45,395 nucleotides of DNA from Chitinophagaceae bacterium (GTDB lineage Bacteria > Bacteroidota > Bacteroidia > Chitinophagales > Chitinophagaceae). The notes under the pieces were generated by a model, which was not told where the DNA came from, made no database searches, and worked only from the letters and a program-made list of their open reading frames with translations. Positions 16,702-26,093 of this stretch are shown here, piece after piece. Position numbers and translations under genes: made by a program. The stretch is taken from contig JAQBNL010000022.1 of the NCBI GenBank assembly GCA_028288585.1, forward strand, positions 1 to 45,395. Direction: 5' to 3'. The first letter of the stretch is position 1, and each line of letters starts with the position of its first letter.

Positions 16702-17862
16702 ATGAAGGAAGAGAACCAATTTGAGATCAAGGGAATGATACTTAAATATTTGCGAAATGAACTGGACGCCAACGAAAAAAGGATACTGGATGAATGGATA
16801 CATAGCTCATCTGAAAACGGGCAATTCTTTCAGGAATTTACAGATGAAAGAACATTAAAAAAAGAGCTTACAATATTTCAAGATATTGCAATAGAGGCAG
16901 GAAGAAAAAAGTTATATAAAAAAATGGAATGGGATAGTAAAATCAGGCCCATGAATAGTTGGCTAAGATATGCTGTGGCGGCTTCTGTACTTCTGCTTCT
17001 TTCAACCGGTGCTTATTTCGTGTTCTTTAATAAAGAGCAAAAGCAAGCTAAGACAGAAATTGCAAAAGATGTTGAAGCACCAAAAGCAACTAAGGCTATA
17101 ATTACTTTGGGTAATGGGAAGCAGATATTACTGGACAGTGTTAATAGTGGAACACTGGCCACCCAGGGTAATGTTAATATAGTTAAAACTGCCGACGGAA
17201 AAATTATATACAGTGGTACTACAGATGAAATGGTTTCTAACACACTTACCAATCCCCGCGGCAGTAACGTCGTTGATATGACATTAGCTGATGGAAGCCA
17301 TGTATGGTTGAATTCCGGATCTTCTGTTACGTATCCAGTGGCATTTGCGGGCAATGAAAGAAAAGTACAGATAACAGGTGAAGCTTATTTTGAAGTTACT
17401 CACAATGCAGCAATGCCTTTTGTAGTAGAAAAAAATGATGTTAGTGTACACGTGCTAGGAACACATTTTAATGTAAATACTTATGATGATGAATCTGTAA
17501 TAAAAGTTACATTGATTGAAGGTTCTGTAAAAGTAAGTAGAGCGAATATTAGCAGACTGTTAAAACCAGGCCAGCAGGCGCAACTAAATAACAAAGAAAT
17601 TAAAATTGAAGATACAAATATTGAAGAGGTGATGGCATGGAAAAACGGTTTGTTTTCTTTTAACAAGGCAAACATTCAAACCGTATTGCGGCAGTTGGGT
17701 CGGTGGTATGATGTTGATGTAGTTTTTGAAGGAAAAGTTCCTGCTCAGTTATTTGGAGGTGAAATACAAAGAAATATACAGCTATCAAAAGTGCTTGAAA
17801 GTCTGGAAAAAAACGGAGTGCGCTTTAGGATAGAAAATAAGAAGATAGTTGTATTGAAATGA
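16702..17862 (+). CDS. FecR-family anti-sigma factor
   Basis: 386 residues starting MKEENQFEIKGMILKYLRNE (an in-frame ATG nine bases upstream is possible). The cytoplasmic N-terminal ~85 residues should bind the sigma factor. One membrane helix follows (LRYAVAASVLLLLSTGAYFV). The periplasmic FecR domain contains DMTLADGSHVWLNSGSSVTY and ITGEAYFEVTHN, and the C-terminal DUF4974 region contains FSFNKANIQTVLRQLGRWYD. The protein spans the inner membrane. It is expected to sense the STN domain of the SusC protein encoded next and to control the sigma factor encoded 45 bases upstream. Confidence 0.93.
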   Translation: MKEENQFEIKGMILKYLRNELDANEKRILDEWIHSSSENGQFFQEFTDERTLKKELTIFQDIAIEAGRKKLYKKMEWDSKIRPMNSWLRYAVAASVLLLLSTGAYFVFFNKEQKQAKTEIAKDVEAPKATKAIITLGNGKQILLDSVNSGTLATQGNVNIVKTADGKIIYSGTTDEMVSNTLTNPRGSNVVDMTLADGSHVWLNSGSSVTYPVAFAGNERKVQITGEAYFEVTHNAAMPFVVEKNDVSVHVLGTHFNVNTYDDESVIKVTLIEGSVKVSRANISRLLKPGQQAQLNNKEIKIEDTNIEEVMAWKNGLFSFNKANIQTVLRQLGRWYDVDVVFEGKVPAQLFGGEIQRNIQLSKVLESLEKNGVRFRIENKKIVVLK

Positions 17863-17941
17863 TGAATTAACTACCTGAAATAAGATTGTAATTAACTTAA
17901 ATAAAACCGGGCAATGCTTGCAACACTACCCGGCGAAAAAT

Positions 17942-17996
17942 TTGGGTTAACCCAATTATAACAAAGTCCTCGAAGACTGCTTATTGTTTAACCCAA
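17942..17996. promoter_or_regulatory. Palindrome and repeated half-site upstream of susC
   Basis: TTGGGTTAACCCAA (17942-17955) is a perfect 14-base palindrome. Its half TTAACCCAA (17947-17955) recurs at 17988-17996, 41 bases away, about four helical turns. Both lie in the 151-base gap between the fecR-like gene and susC. They could be an operator or part of the ECF-dependent promoter. Confidence 0.35.
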
Positions 17997-18013
17997 ACTA
18001 AAAAAACAAAGTT

Positions 18014-21000
18014 ATGCTTTTAAAGGTTTATTACCCGCCAGGCCCGGGATTAACAAAAATGCTGCGTGTTGTGAAATTTACCGCTATTATCTTACTCACT
18101 ACCTGCCTTCATATCAGTGCGAAAACTGTTTCTCAGACCGTAACTCTTTCTGAAAAAAATGCGCCTCTTGAAAAAGTTTTTTCTGAAATTAAAAAACAAA
18201 CAGGGTATGTATTCTTTTATAGCTATGATGCATTACAAGAGGCAAAGAAAATTACGATTGATATTAAGAATGCAGACCTCAGAGATGCATTAAAGCTTTG
18301 CTTAAAGGATCAGCCACTAAGTTTCACTATTGAAAATAAAACTGTGTTCATTGTTAAATCATTAACCCAGGTACTTCAGTCCGATAACACTCACTCCCTC
18401 CTTAATTTTTTTCCTCCCATCGATATCCATGGCAAGGTCGTTAACGAAAAAGGTGAACCTGTTGCAGGTGTAACAGTATTAGTTAAAGGCGCAAAAAATG
18501 CAACAGCTACTGATATTAATGGAGACTTTACCATAACCAATGTTGATGCAAACGCTGTACTTGTATTTAGTGGTACTAATATTGAAACGTTTGAACAAAA
18601 AATAAATGGAAATACCAGTTTTAATCTGACTGCAAAAATAAAAGTAACCAGCATGCAGGATGTAGTGGTAAACAAAGGCTACTATACCGAAAAACAAATG
18701 GTATCTGTAGGTAATGTAGGCCATGTATCCGCAAAAGATATAGAAAGTCAGCCCCTTAATAATCCTTTACTTGCCTTACAAGGCCGGGTTCCAGGCGTTA
18801 TTGTTACGCAAACAACGGGCCTGCCTGGTTCAGCCGTAACAATACTTATCCGGGGAAAAGGTTCTATTCAGTCCAGTACAAATCCGTTATATATCATCGA
18901 TGGAGTGCCTTATGATCCCAACACGGTTTCTACACTTTTAAGCACCGGCGAAAGTGCTTTGATCAGTATCAATCCTGCTGATATAGAAAGTATAGAAGTA
19001 CTGAAAGATGCAGAAGCAACTGCTATTTATGGATCGCGTGGTGCCAATGGTGTTATACTCATCAGCACCAAAAAAGCAAAATCAGGAAAAACAACGTTAA
19101 GCATAAATGTGCAGAGCGGTATCAGTGAAGTGGCACGCAAAGCAGATTTAATGAATGCTCAACAATACATTCAACTCAGAAAAGATGCTTTTGCAAATGA
19201 TAATGTTACACCCACTGTGGCAACGGCCCCGGATATCCTTGTATGGGATGCTTCGAAAAGTGTTGACTGGCAAGACATGCTTTTTGGCAATACGGCCTAC
19301 TTTACTGATGCGCAGGTAAGCGTGTCAGGAGGTACTCCTTTAGCACGCATATTGTTCAATACAGGTTATCACAAAGAGACGACTATTTATGCGCCAAACG
19401 ATTTCGGAATGAAGCGGTTCTCAACACACTTGAACGCAGACCTGAACTCGCAGGATATGAAGTTTAACATCAATACCTCGGTAAGCTTTTCTGTTAATAC
19501 AACCGATGTTCCTATTTCAAATAATGCCAGCTCCGCATTCAGCATGCCACCTCATTTTCCATATTTAAATCCTGATGGCACACCTAACTGGAATTCAGGT
19601 ATTGTTTATCCATTGGCGTTTCTCGAAGCATCTTCACAAAGCAGGAGTCATACCCTTATTGGCAATTCTGCATTACGATATCGTATTCTTCCGGGTCTTG
19701 AGATAAAAACAAACTTTGGATATACCCGCAGAACATCTGATCAGCAAACATTGACTCCTTTGAAATCACTGAATCCTGCTAATGGCGTGCCTTCATCACG
19801 ATTCTCCGACAATACTATTGAAAGCTATATTATTGAACCACAGTTAGATTATAAATACAATATCGGGAAAAGCCAATTTGCCGCTTTGGTGGGTGGTACA
19901 TTACAACAAACCCGCACCGAGGCACAGTCCCTCAATGCCACAGGTTTTAGTAGCGATGCTTTACTTTCCAACCCGGCAGCGGCAGGCTCGGTTATTGTTT
20001 CAAGTTACCCATCTACGCATTACCGCTACAATTCAGTATTTGGCCGTTTGAGTTATAACTGGAATAAAAAATATATTGCGAATGTGACATTTCGCCGCGA
20101 TGGTTCTTCGAGATTTGGTCCCGGTAAAAAATTTGGAAATTTTGGTGCCGTAGGCGCAGGATGGATTTTTTCGGATGAATCGTTCATAAAAAATGCTATT
20201 CCATTTCTGAGCTTTGGTAAATTGAGAGGCAGTTACGGAATTACAGGTAACGATCAGATCCAGGATTATGGTTATTTAGCCGCCTACTCATCCGGACTCG
20301 GTTACCAGGGAATTGGCAGTCTGCAGCCTGCAAGGATTGTCAACGACGAGTATGGATGGGAAGAAAACAGGAAAATGGAAGTGACGGCAGAGCTGGGTTT
20401 TTTAAAGGACCGTATTACACTCAATACAACCTATTACAGGAACCGCTCTTCCAACTCACTGATATTTGCGCCACTCCCGAACACTTCGGGATTCGCCAGC
20501 TACCAGGCAAATTTTCCCGCACTTATTCAAAACAAAGGCTGGGAATTTTTATTGAACACGGTAAATATTACTAACAACGATTTCAGGTGGGAAACTTCTT
20601 TCAACATCAGTTTTAACAGGAATAAACTGGTAAGCTTTCCCAATATACAAAAAACTGCTTACGGAACCCTCCTGGCAGTCGGGTCATCCCTTTACCGCGG
20701 AAGAACGCTTCATTTTTTGGGAGTGGACTCACAAACGGGACTGGCCCAGTTTGAAGATCTTAATGGCGATGGGGTGATAAGTTTTTTCGGAACAAGTAAT
20801 GACTTGAAGTTTAGAGATGATGATATGAATAATTATTATGGGGGCCTCGAGAATAATATTTCGTATAAAAATTTCCGCCTCGACTTTTTATTTGAATTTG
20901 TAAAACGTGTTGCCAATAATTCTCCTGTGAATAATGTTGTTCCCGGAACTCTTAATAATAACCAGAATGCGCTATTGCTAGATTATTGGAAAAAGCCAGG

Positions 21001-21307
21001 GGATATCACCAACACCCCAAGACCGAGTACTACAGCTGGTTCGCCCGGGTATACTTCTTATTCAAACTGGCTACTATCCGATGCCCTGTATGGAGATGCA
21101 TCTTACATCAAGCTGAAGAATGTATCACTGACTTACAACGTATCCACCGAAAAGCTCAAAAAATTTAAGTTGAACAAACTCGAGATATTTGCAAGAACGC
21201 AAAATGTTTTTAGTATCACTGCTTACAAAGTTATTGATCCCGAAACCGGCAATATTTTAGTCCCGCCTTCAAGAGTGATCACCGCAGGTATTAATTGTCA
21301 ATTCTAA
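18014..21307 (+). CDS. SusC/RagA-family TonB-dependent outer-membrane transporter with STN domain
   Basis: 1097 residues. After a signal peptide (LRVVKFTAIILLTTCLHISA) comes a secretin/TonB short N-terminal (STN) domain at about residues 40-115 (LEKVFSEIKKQTGYVFFYSY, LRDALKLCLKDQPLSFTIEN). Next is a carboxypeptidase-regulatory-like domain (about 133-215), then the plug (about 235-350) with the hallmark NPLYIIDGVPYDP and DIESIEVLKDAEATAIYGSR. The 22-strand barrel runs to the terminal aromatic residue (INCQF). The STN domain is the part that signals to FecR. The protein imports an unknown oligomer or peptide together with the SusD partner encoded 10 bases downstream. Locus context with a secreted protease hints at peptides rather than glycans. 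Confidence 0.96.
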   Translation: MLLKVYYPPGPGLTKMLRVVKFTAIILLTTCLHISAKTVSQTVTLSEKNAPLEKVFSEIKKQTGYVFFYSYDALQEAKKITIDIKNADLRDALKLCLKDQPLSFTIENKTVFIVKSLTQVLQSDNTHSLLNFFPPIDIHGKVVNEKGEPVAGVTVLVKGAKNATATDINGDFTITNVDANAVLVFSGTNIETFEQKINGNTSFNLTAKIKVTSMQDVVVNKGYYTEKQMVSVGNVGHVSAKDIESQPLNNPLLALQGRVPGVIVTQTTGLPGSAVTILIRGKGSIQSSTNPLYIIDGVPYDPNTVSTLLSTGESALISINPADIESIEVLKDAEATAIYGSRGANGVILISTKKAKSGKTTLSINVQSGISEVARKADLMNAQQYIQLRKDAFANDNVTPTVATAPDILVWDASKSVDWQDMLFGNTAYFTDAQVSVSGGTPLARILFNTGYHKETTIYAPNDFGMKRFSTHLNADLNSQDMKFNINTSVSFSVNTTDVPISNNASSAFSMPPHFPYLNPDGTPNWNSGIVYPLAFLEASSQSRSHTLIGNSALRYRILPGLEIKTNFGYTRRTSDQQTLTPLKSLNPANGVPSSRFSDNTIESYIIEPQLDYKYNIGKSQFAALVGGTLQQTRTEAQSLNATGFSSDALLSNPAAAGSVIVSSYPSTHYRYNSVFGRLSYNWNKKYIANVTFRRDGSSRFGPGKKFGNFGAVGAGWIFSDESFIKNAIPFLSFGKLRGSYGITGNDQIQDYGYLAAYSSGLGYQGIGSLQPARIVNDEYGWEENRKMEVTAELGFLKDRITLNTTYYRNRSSNSLIFAPLPNTSGFASYQANFPALIQNKGWEFLLNTVNITNNDFRWETSFNISFNRNKLVSFPNIQKTAYGTLLAVGSSLYRGRTLHFLGVDSQTGLAQFEDLNGDGVISFFGTSNDLKFRDDDMNNYYGGLENNISYKNFRLDFLFEFVKRVANNSPVNNVVPGTLNNNQNALLLDYWKKPGDITNTPRPSTTAGSPGYTSYSNWLLSDALYGDASYIKLKNVSLTYNVSTEKLKKFKLNKLEIFARTQNVFSITAYKVIDPETGNILVPPSRVITAGINCQF

Positions 21308-21317
21308 AAATTACAAC

Positions 21318-22691
21318 ATGTCAACTAAAATAAATATGAATCGTTACAGCCTGATCTTGTTATGCGCAATTATTTTTTTAAGTTCCTGTAAAAAATACCT
21401 GGAAGTAGATGGTCCACGCGACCAGATTCTTATTGAAGATGCTTTTATTGATGATAAAACTGCTGATGCTACTGCAACCGGTATGTACACCAAGTTGATC
21501 GGTAATATTAGTACGCTGATGCGTAACAGCAGCATGACTGCAGATGCGATAATCGACCGTTTTAACTCTGTTGGAAACCAACCCATGGTAAATAACGCGT
21601 TAAAGGCAGATGATGTGAATGTCAATGCAGCGTGGATAAATCTGTACCAGGTAGTGTATGCATCAAATGCGATTTTACAGGGGCTGGAATCAGCAGCTGG
21701 GGTGTCTGATGCTAAGAAACAACAATTACGTGGCGAAGCAAGATTTACGAGAGCTTTCGCTCATTTTATGCTGGTCAATTTCTGGGGCCGCGTTCCCTAT
21801 TTAAAAACCATTGATGTGAAAATAACGTCGATGGTTTCGCGAATGTCGATAGACGAAGTGTATACCCAGATCATTGACGATTTGAAACAGGCGCAAACCT
21901 TGTTGCCGGTTAACTACCCCACAAGTGGCCGGGCCAGGCCAAACCAGGCTGTGGCAACAGCTTTACTCGCATCGGCTTACCTGTATAAGCAGGATTGGGC
22001 GAATGCGGAAATAGAATCTTCAAAGATCATTAGCAATACTGCTTATTCGTTGCCGACTGATCTCAATAGTGTTTTTCTGCGTACGAGCACTGAAACGATC
22101 TGGCAATTGAACACGGTGAATGGTTTTACAGCAGATGGAGCGGCTTATGTGGTAGCATCCGGTGCGCCACTTTATATTTTCCGCAATGAACTTATAAATG
22201 CATTTGAGCCGAATGATAAGCGAAAAACAAATTGGATACAAACGGTTACAGTATCAGGAGTAACTTATTATTCACCCTATAAGTATAAGGCCCGGGCGCT
22301 GATTACAACTCCTCCGGTTCCTCCTGCAGAGGATTTTGTGATTTTCCGGCTCGCAGAACAATACCTTATAAGAGCCGAAGCAAGAGCAAAACAGGATAAT
22401 CTTCCCGGCGCTATTAAGGACCTTGATACGATAAGGTCAAGAGCAGGCTTGCCTGCTACTAATCCCGGCATTATAAAAACTGATCTTTTACTGGCCATAG
22501 AAAAGGAGAGAAGAGTAGAACTCATGGCGGAAATGTATCATCGCTGGTTTGATCTGAAAAGGACCAACCGGGCAGATGCCTTGCTCGGCGCACTGAAGCC
22601 AACCTGGGTGACTACTGCGGTTTTGTACCCGATACCTTATAATGATCTGCAGCGAAATCCCAATATGGACCAAAACCCAGGTTATCAATAA
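21318..22691 (+). CDS. SusD/RagB-family outer-membrane substrate-binding lipoprotein
   Basis: 457 residues with a lipoprotein signal ending in the lipobox LSSC followed by KKYLEVDGP. Helical TPR-like segments follow (ARFTRAFAHFMLVNFWGRVP, AVATALLASAYLYKQDWANA). The conserved C-terminal SusD block contains IRAEARAKQDNLPGAIKDLD, ERRVELMAEMYHRWFDLKRT and LYPIPYNDLQRNPNMDQNPG. It acts as the lid of the SusC transporter on the cell surface. It starts 10 bases after susC and is co-transcribed with it. No polysaccharide-degrading enzyme follows; a zinc protease does. Confidence 0.95.
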   Translation: MSTKINMNRYSLILLCAIIFLSSCKKYLEVDGPRDQILIEDAFIDDKTADATATGMYTKLIGNISTLMRNSSMTADAIIDRFNSVGNQPMVNNALKADDVNVNAAWINLYQVVYASNAILQGLESAAGVSDAKKQQLRGEARFTRAFAHFMLVNFWGRVPYLKTIDVKITSMVSRMSIDEVYTQIIDDLKQAQTLLPVNYPTSGRARPNQAVATALLASAYLYKQDWANAEIESSKIISNTAYSLPTDLNSVFLRTSTETIWQLNTVNGFTADGAAYVVASGAPLYIFRNELINAFEPNDKRKTNWIQTVTVSGVTYYSPYKYKARALITTPPVPPAEDFVIFRLAEQYLIRAEARAKQDNLPGAIKDLDTIRSRAGLPATNPGIIKTDLLLAIEKERRVELMAEMYHRWFDLKRTNRADALLGALKPTWVTTAVLYPIPYNDLQRNPNMDQNPGYQ

Positions 22692-22763
22692 GCAAAAATC
22701 ATTAGCGAGGGCTTACTGCATGCCTGTCAAACCATTTTAATCATTTATTAATATCAGAAAATA

Positions 22764-25289
22764 ATGTTGAACCTATCAACACACGGGTCTTATTGCGCAA
22801 GACGGTGTATGCTCTTTACTGCACTCTTTGTTTCGCTGAACACAATGGCACAAATAAAGGATACGACGACAGCAACCAAAGGGCTTCCGAAATCTTATAA
22901 TGAAGTTATTACTGCGAAAGCCCTGACAGATGAGGGCTTATTTAAAGTGCACAAGGTTGAAGAACAGTATTATTTTGAAATACCCGATTCTCTGCTTGGC
23001 CGTGATATGATCCTTGTAAGCCGCATTGCAAAAGGCGCAGCAGATTTTAATTCGCATGCAAGAGGTTCGGGTTTCGCCGGCGATCAGTTTGGCGAAGGAG
23101 TAGTACGATTTGAAAAGGGGCCTAATAATAAAATATTTCTCAGGCAGATATCTTTCCTGGAAAGATCAATGGATAGTTCGGCCAATGGTTTATACCATTC
23201 TGTAAGTAATTCCAATATCCAGCCTATCATCGCATCATTTCCAATTAAAGCCTTTTCGAAAGATGCAACTGGTTTTGTAATAGACCTGACTGAACTGGTA
23301 AGTGGTGATAATGAAATTTTCTTTTTCAGCGGCATCGACAAAAAAACATTCTCTCTTGGCAAATTCGAGGCTGACCGTTCTTATGTGGAATCTGTGCGTT
23401 CATTCCCGATGAATATTGAGATAAGAGCCGTAAAAACATTTTTGAAAACCGCCGGTACGGGTGTTCCCGGTTCAGTTCCTGAACCACCTTCAGGAGCAGC
23501 TACCTATGAGTTGAGCGCTTCACTGGTATTATTGCCAAAAACACCTATGCAGCCACGTTATTTTGATCCCCGGGTTGGATATTTCACGAATACCTACACC
23601 GACTTTGATGCCAACCCGCAACAAGTTGAAAGAACATCGGTGATCACCCGCTGGCGCCTTTGGCCAAAACCAGAAGATATTGAAAAGTATAAACGTGGTG
23701 AACTGGTAGAGCCGGAAAAACCTATTGTCATTTATATTGATCCTGCCACACCAAAGAAATGGGTGCCTTACCTCATACAGGGGGTGAACGATTGGCAGGT
23801 GGCTTTTGAGCAGGCGGGATTCAAAAATGCGATCATTGGAAAAGAGGCGCCTGTGAATGATCCTGAGTGGAGTATCGAAGATGCAAGACACAGCGTAATT
23901 GTATACAAGCCGGCAGCAATCGAAAACGCAACCGGTCCACACGTTAATGATCCAAGAAGCGGTGAAATACTCGAAACGCATATCAACTGGTATCATAATG
24001 TTACCAAGCTGCTGCATGACTGGTATTTTGTACAGTGCGCTGTTGTTGATCCACGGGCAAGAAAAATGGAATTTGATGAAGAATTGATGGGACAACTGGT
24101 TCGCTTTGTTGTTTCGCATGAAGTGGGCCATACCCTTGGCCTGAGCCATAATTTCGGATCCTCTTCCACAGTACCGGTGGAAAAACTAAGAGATAAAAAA
24201 TGGGTGGAGGAAAATGGTCATACTCCATCTATCATGGATTATGCACGTTTCAATTATGTAGCACAACCTGAAGACAGTATTGGGATAAAAGGGCTTTATC
24301 CACGCATTGGTGTTTATGATAAATGGGCGATAGAATGGGGCTACCGCTGGTTTCCTGAATTCAAAACGGCTGACGAAGAAAAGCCCTTTCTGAATAAATG
24401 GGTAATTAAAAAGCTGGATCAGAATAAGTTCTTATGGTTTACCGATAATCGTCCCGAGGTTGGGAACTACGCAGATCCGCGGATGAATACAGAAGTACTG
24501 GGCGATAACCTGATGAAGTCAGGTGAATATGGTATCATGAATCTGAAACGGCTCAAAACACACCTGATTGAATGGACCAAAACACCGAATGAGGGCTACA
24601 CGAATACCGGGAATATGTATGGAGCGATGTACTCACAGCTGCTGAACTATTGCCGCAATGTCGCCAGGAATATCGGGGGTATCATGAAAACAAATAAGAC
24701 CGCTGAGCAAAGCGGGCCGGTTTATGAATTTGTTCCTAAAAGCACGCAGAAAGAAGCGATGGCCTTTCTCCAGCGCCATCTTTTTTCATCCACTCCTACA
24801 TGGCTGATCGACACTACGCTTCGGGGTTTAATTGCTTATGGCGGTGATGCCGCTAAAGTAAGTTTTGCACAAACGCTGGCAATAGATGCGTTATTCAACT
24901 CAAGAGTTTTTGAAAATTTATTGCAGTTTGAAATCGAAAAACCTAAAGAAGCTTATACCGCAACAGAAATGCTGAATGATATGAAAAAAGGAGTATGGAG
25001 TGAGCTTTCATCCCATAAATCCATTGACATATTCCGGCGTAATCTTCAGACCAACTATGTGCTATGGCTGGGTTCTTATGTGAAATTTTCCGGAAGAGTA
25101 GGAGGCGCCTCTCAATATAATGATATTACCGCCATCATAAGAGAACATCTCCGCGGCCTGGTTACTGACATACGCCGCATTTTGCCGGGTGTAAAAGATC
25201 AGTCATCGAGAATACATCTTCGCAATATGCTCGTTAACCTGGAAGAGTTTTTGAATCCCGTAAAACTGATGTATACCAGGCCCTATTAA
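22764..25289 (+). CDS. Secreted zinc metalloprotease (DUF5117/DUF5118 type, gluzincin/metzincin-like)
   Basis: 841 residues opening MLNLSTHGSYCARRCMLFTA with a signal sequence ending near NTMAQIKD. The N-terminal part (DUF5118/DUF5117-like) includes SLLGRDMILVSRIAKGAADF and EGVVRFEKGPNNKIFLRQIS. The catalytic zinc site is HEVGHTLGLSH at residues 452-462 (HExxHxxGxxH, metzincin form), followed by a Met-turn in SIMDYARF (about 489-496). Bacteroidota encode many such exported proteases next to SusC/SusD pairs. Here it lies 72 bases after susD on the same strand, so it may digest protein at the cell surface or periplasm to feed the transporter. Substrate unknown. Confidence 0.92.
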   Translation: MLNLSTHGSYCARRCMLFTALFVSLNTMAQIKDTTTATKGLPKSYNEVITAKALTDEGLFKVHKVEEQYYFEIPDSLLGRDMILVSRIAKGAADFNSHARGSGFAGDQFGEGVVRFEKGPNNKIFLRQISFLERSMDSSANGLYHSVSNSNIQPIIASFPIKAFSKDATGFVIDLTELVSGDNEIFFFSGIDKKTFSLGKFEADRSYVESVRSFPMNIEIRAVKTFLKTAGTGVPGSVPEPPSGAATYELSASLVLLPKTPMQPRYFDPRVGYFTNTYTDFDANPQQVERTSVITRWRLWPKPEDIEKYKRGELVEPEKPIVIYIDPATPKKWVPYLIQGVNDWQVAFEQAGFKNAIIGKEAPVNDPEWSIEDARHSVIVYKPAAIENATGPHVNDPRSGEILETHINWYHNVTKLLHDWYFVQCAVVDPRARKMEFDEELMGQLVRFVVSHEVGHTLGLSHNFGSSSTVPVEKLRDKKWVEENGHTPSIMDYARFNYVAQPEDSIGIKGLYPRIGVYDKWAIEWGYRWFPEFKTADEEKPFLNKWVIKKLDQNKFLWFTDNRPEVGNYADPRMNTEVLGDNLMKSGEYGIMNLKRLKTHLIEWTKTPNEGYTNTGNMYGAMYSQLLNYCRNVARNIGGIMKTNKTAEQSGPVYEFVPKSTQKEAMAFLQRHLFSSTPTWLIDTTLRGLIAYGGDAAKVSFAQTLAIDALFNSRVFENLLQFEIEKPKEAYTATEMLNDMKKGVWSELSSHKSIDIFRRNLQTNYVLWLGSYVKFSGRVGGASQYNDITAIIREHLRGLVTDIRRILPGVKDQSSRIHLRNMLVNLEEFLNPVKLMYTRPY

Positions 25290-25339
25290 GTAATAAACCC
25301 GTATGCCTCCTGAGAGAGAATTTGAAAGCAAAACCCGCG

Positions 25340-25780
25340 TGCTTCATGATGCCATTATTTCCAGGCAGATTTGACTCTGCTAATGGAATAGTTTTTCTAA
25401 GAAAGAATTCAAATGCGGTAATGACTGATAGTTCAAATCAGAAAGATAAATAGTAAAATAATTTTTTAATGTACCATGTGCAAATATATCTTTCATGTTT
25501 GTGTTGGATAATCTGTCAGGGAACATAATGTGTTTCCTGATTTTGTTTCACCAAGAAATAAAATTTTTGACCACTTCTGCAGTGATAACTTTTATTTGTA
25601 TTCAAAGTTCCTGATTACATTCCCTGAGATTGTAGCGTGTCCCTTCTATAAATTTATTTAGCTGCTTTATTTCTATTGAAGTGCCTTTAACGCATTCATC
25701 AGATAGTGCCATGTAGTGGCATCAATGATTCGTTTTAAAGAGATTTCAAGGCGCTTGCTGTTTACATTAATTCGTACATA
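25340..25780 (-). pseudogene. Decayed tyrosine recombinase (phage-type integrase), N-terminal half
   Basis: This gap has no intact gene, but successive minus-strand frames read like a Bacteroidota integrase with Arm-type and SAM-like domains. From about 25780: IYVRINVNSKRLEISLKRII and TTWHYLMNALK. Then in another frame from 25694: VKGTSIEIKQLNKFIEGTRY, NLRECNQEL, a stop, and VITAEVVKNFISW. Then from 25475: GTLKNYFTIYLSDLNYQS. Then another frame down to 25340: FEFFLRKTIPLAESNLPGNN and GIMKH. That makes three frameshifts and at least two stops, with the order of segments as in intact proteins. The catalytic C-terminal domain is absent. It lies directly downstream of tRNA-Pro, the usual site for such an integrase. 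Confidence 0.75.
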
Positions 25781-25816
25781 AATGAAAGCCAGCAAAATCT
25801 TGATTTTACTGGCTTT
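25776..25816 (-). terminator. Terminator-like hairpin downstream of tRNA-Pro
   Basis: AAAGCCAG (25785-25792) pairs with CTGGCTTT (25809-25816), and AAAATC (25794-25799) with GATTTT (25802-25807), giving a 14-bp stem with one internal mismatch. On the minus strand it ends in TTTCATTT. It begins 27 bases after the tRNA 3' end. Confidence 0.7.
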
Positions 25817-25842
25817 TAGCGGATTTTGATTTCCAGATACAG

Positions 25843-25916
25843 TCGGGATGACAAGATTCGAACTTGCGACCCCACGCCCCCCAGACGTGTGCGCTACCGG
25901 GCTGCGCTACATCCCG
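25843..25916 (-). tRNA. tRNA-Pro (anticodon GGG)
   Basis: On the minus strand CGGGATG opens the acceptor stem and pairs with CATCCCG before the discriminator A. The D-arm reads GCGCAGCCCGGTAGCGC, the anticodon arm CACGT-CTGGGGG-GCGTG gives anticodon GGG, and the T-arm contains GTTCGAATC. Total 74 bases. CCA is not encoded. The arrangement fits proline tRNA. Confidence 0.95.
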
Positions 25917-26093
25917 AAAGGCGCAAAACTAATGCAATATTTAGAAAATTAATTTATCAGAAAGCGAAACAGATAATAAAAGTATCTGGGCTTAGAGAAG
26001 AGACTAACTTTATAAAAAGTATTATAACATATCATTAAACATAATGGTATTATTATTGTAAACTAAAGGCGACCCTATTTCTTTTTATCTTAT

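Noticed and set aside
17907-17933. CCGGG...CCCGG stem in the gap before susC
   Set aside because: Only 5 bp with a 17-base loop and no T-tract, so not convincing as a terminator or attenuator.
23529-24149. 206-codon frame on the minus strand
   Set aside because: It lies entirely within the metalloprotease gene in antisense. The sense protein has catalytic motifs and full length.
25843-25862. Search for a duplicated tRNA 3' end as an attachment site
   Set aside because: No second copy of the tRNA-Pro 3' end was seen in this window, so no att pair is claimed.
25826-26038. Open frame of 70 codons on the plus strand
   Set aside because: It runs antisense through tRNA-Pro and the sequence beyond it; no protein-like features.
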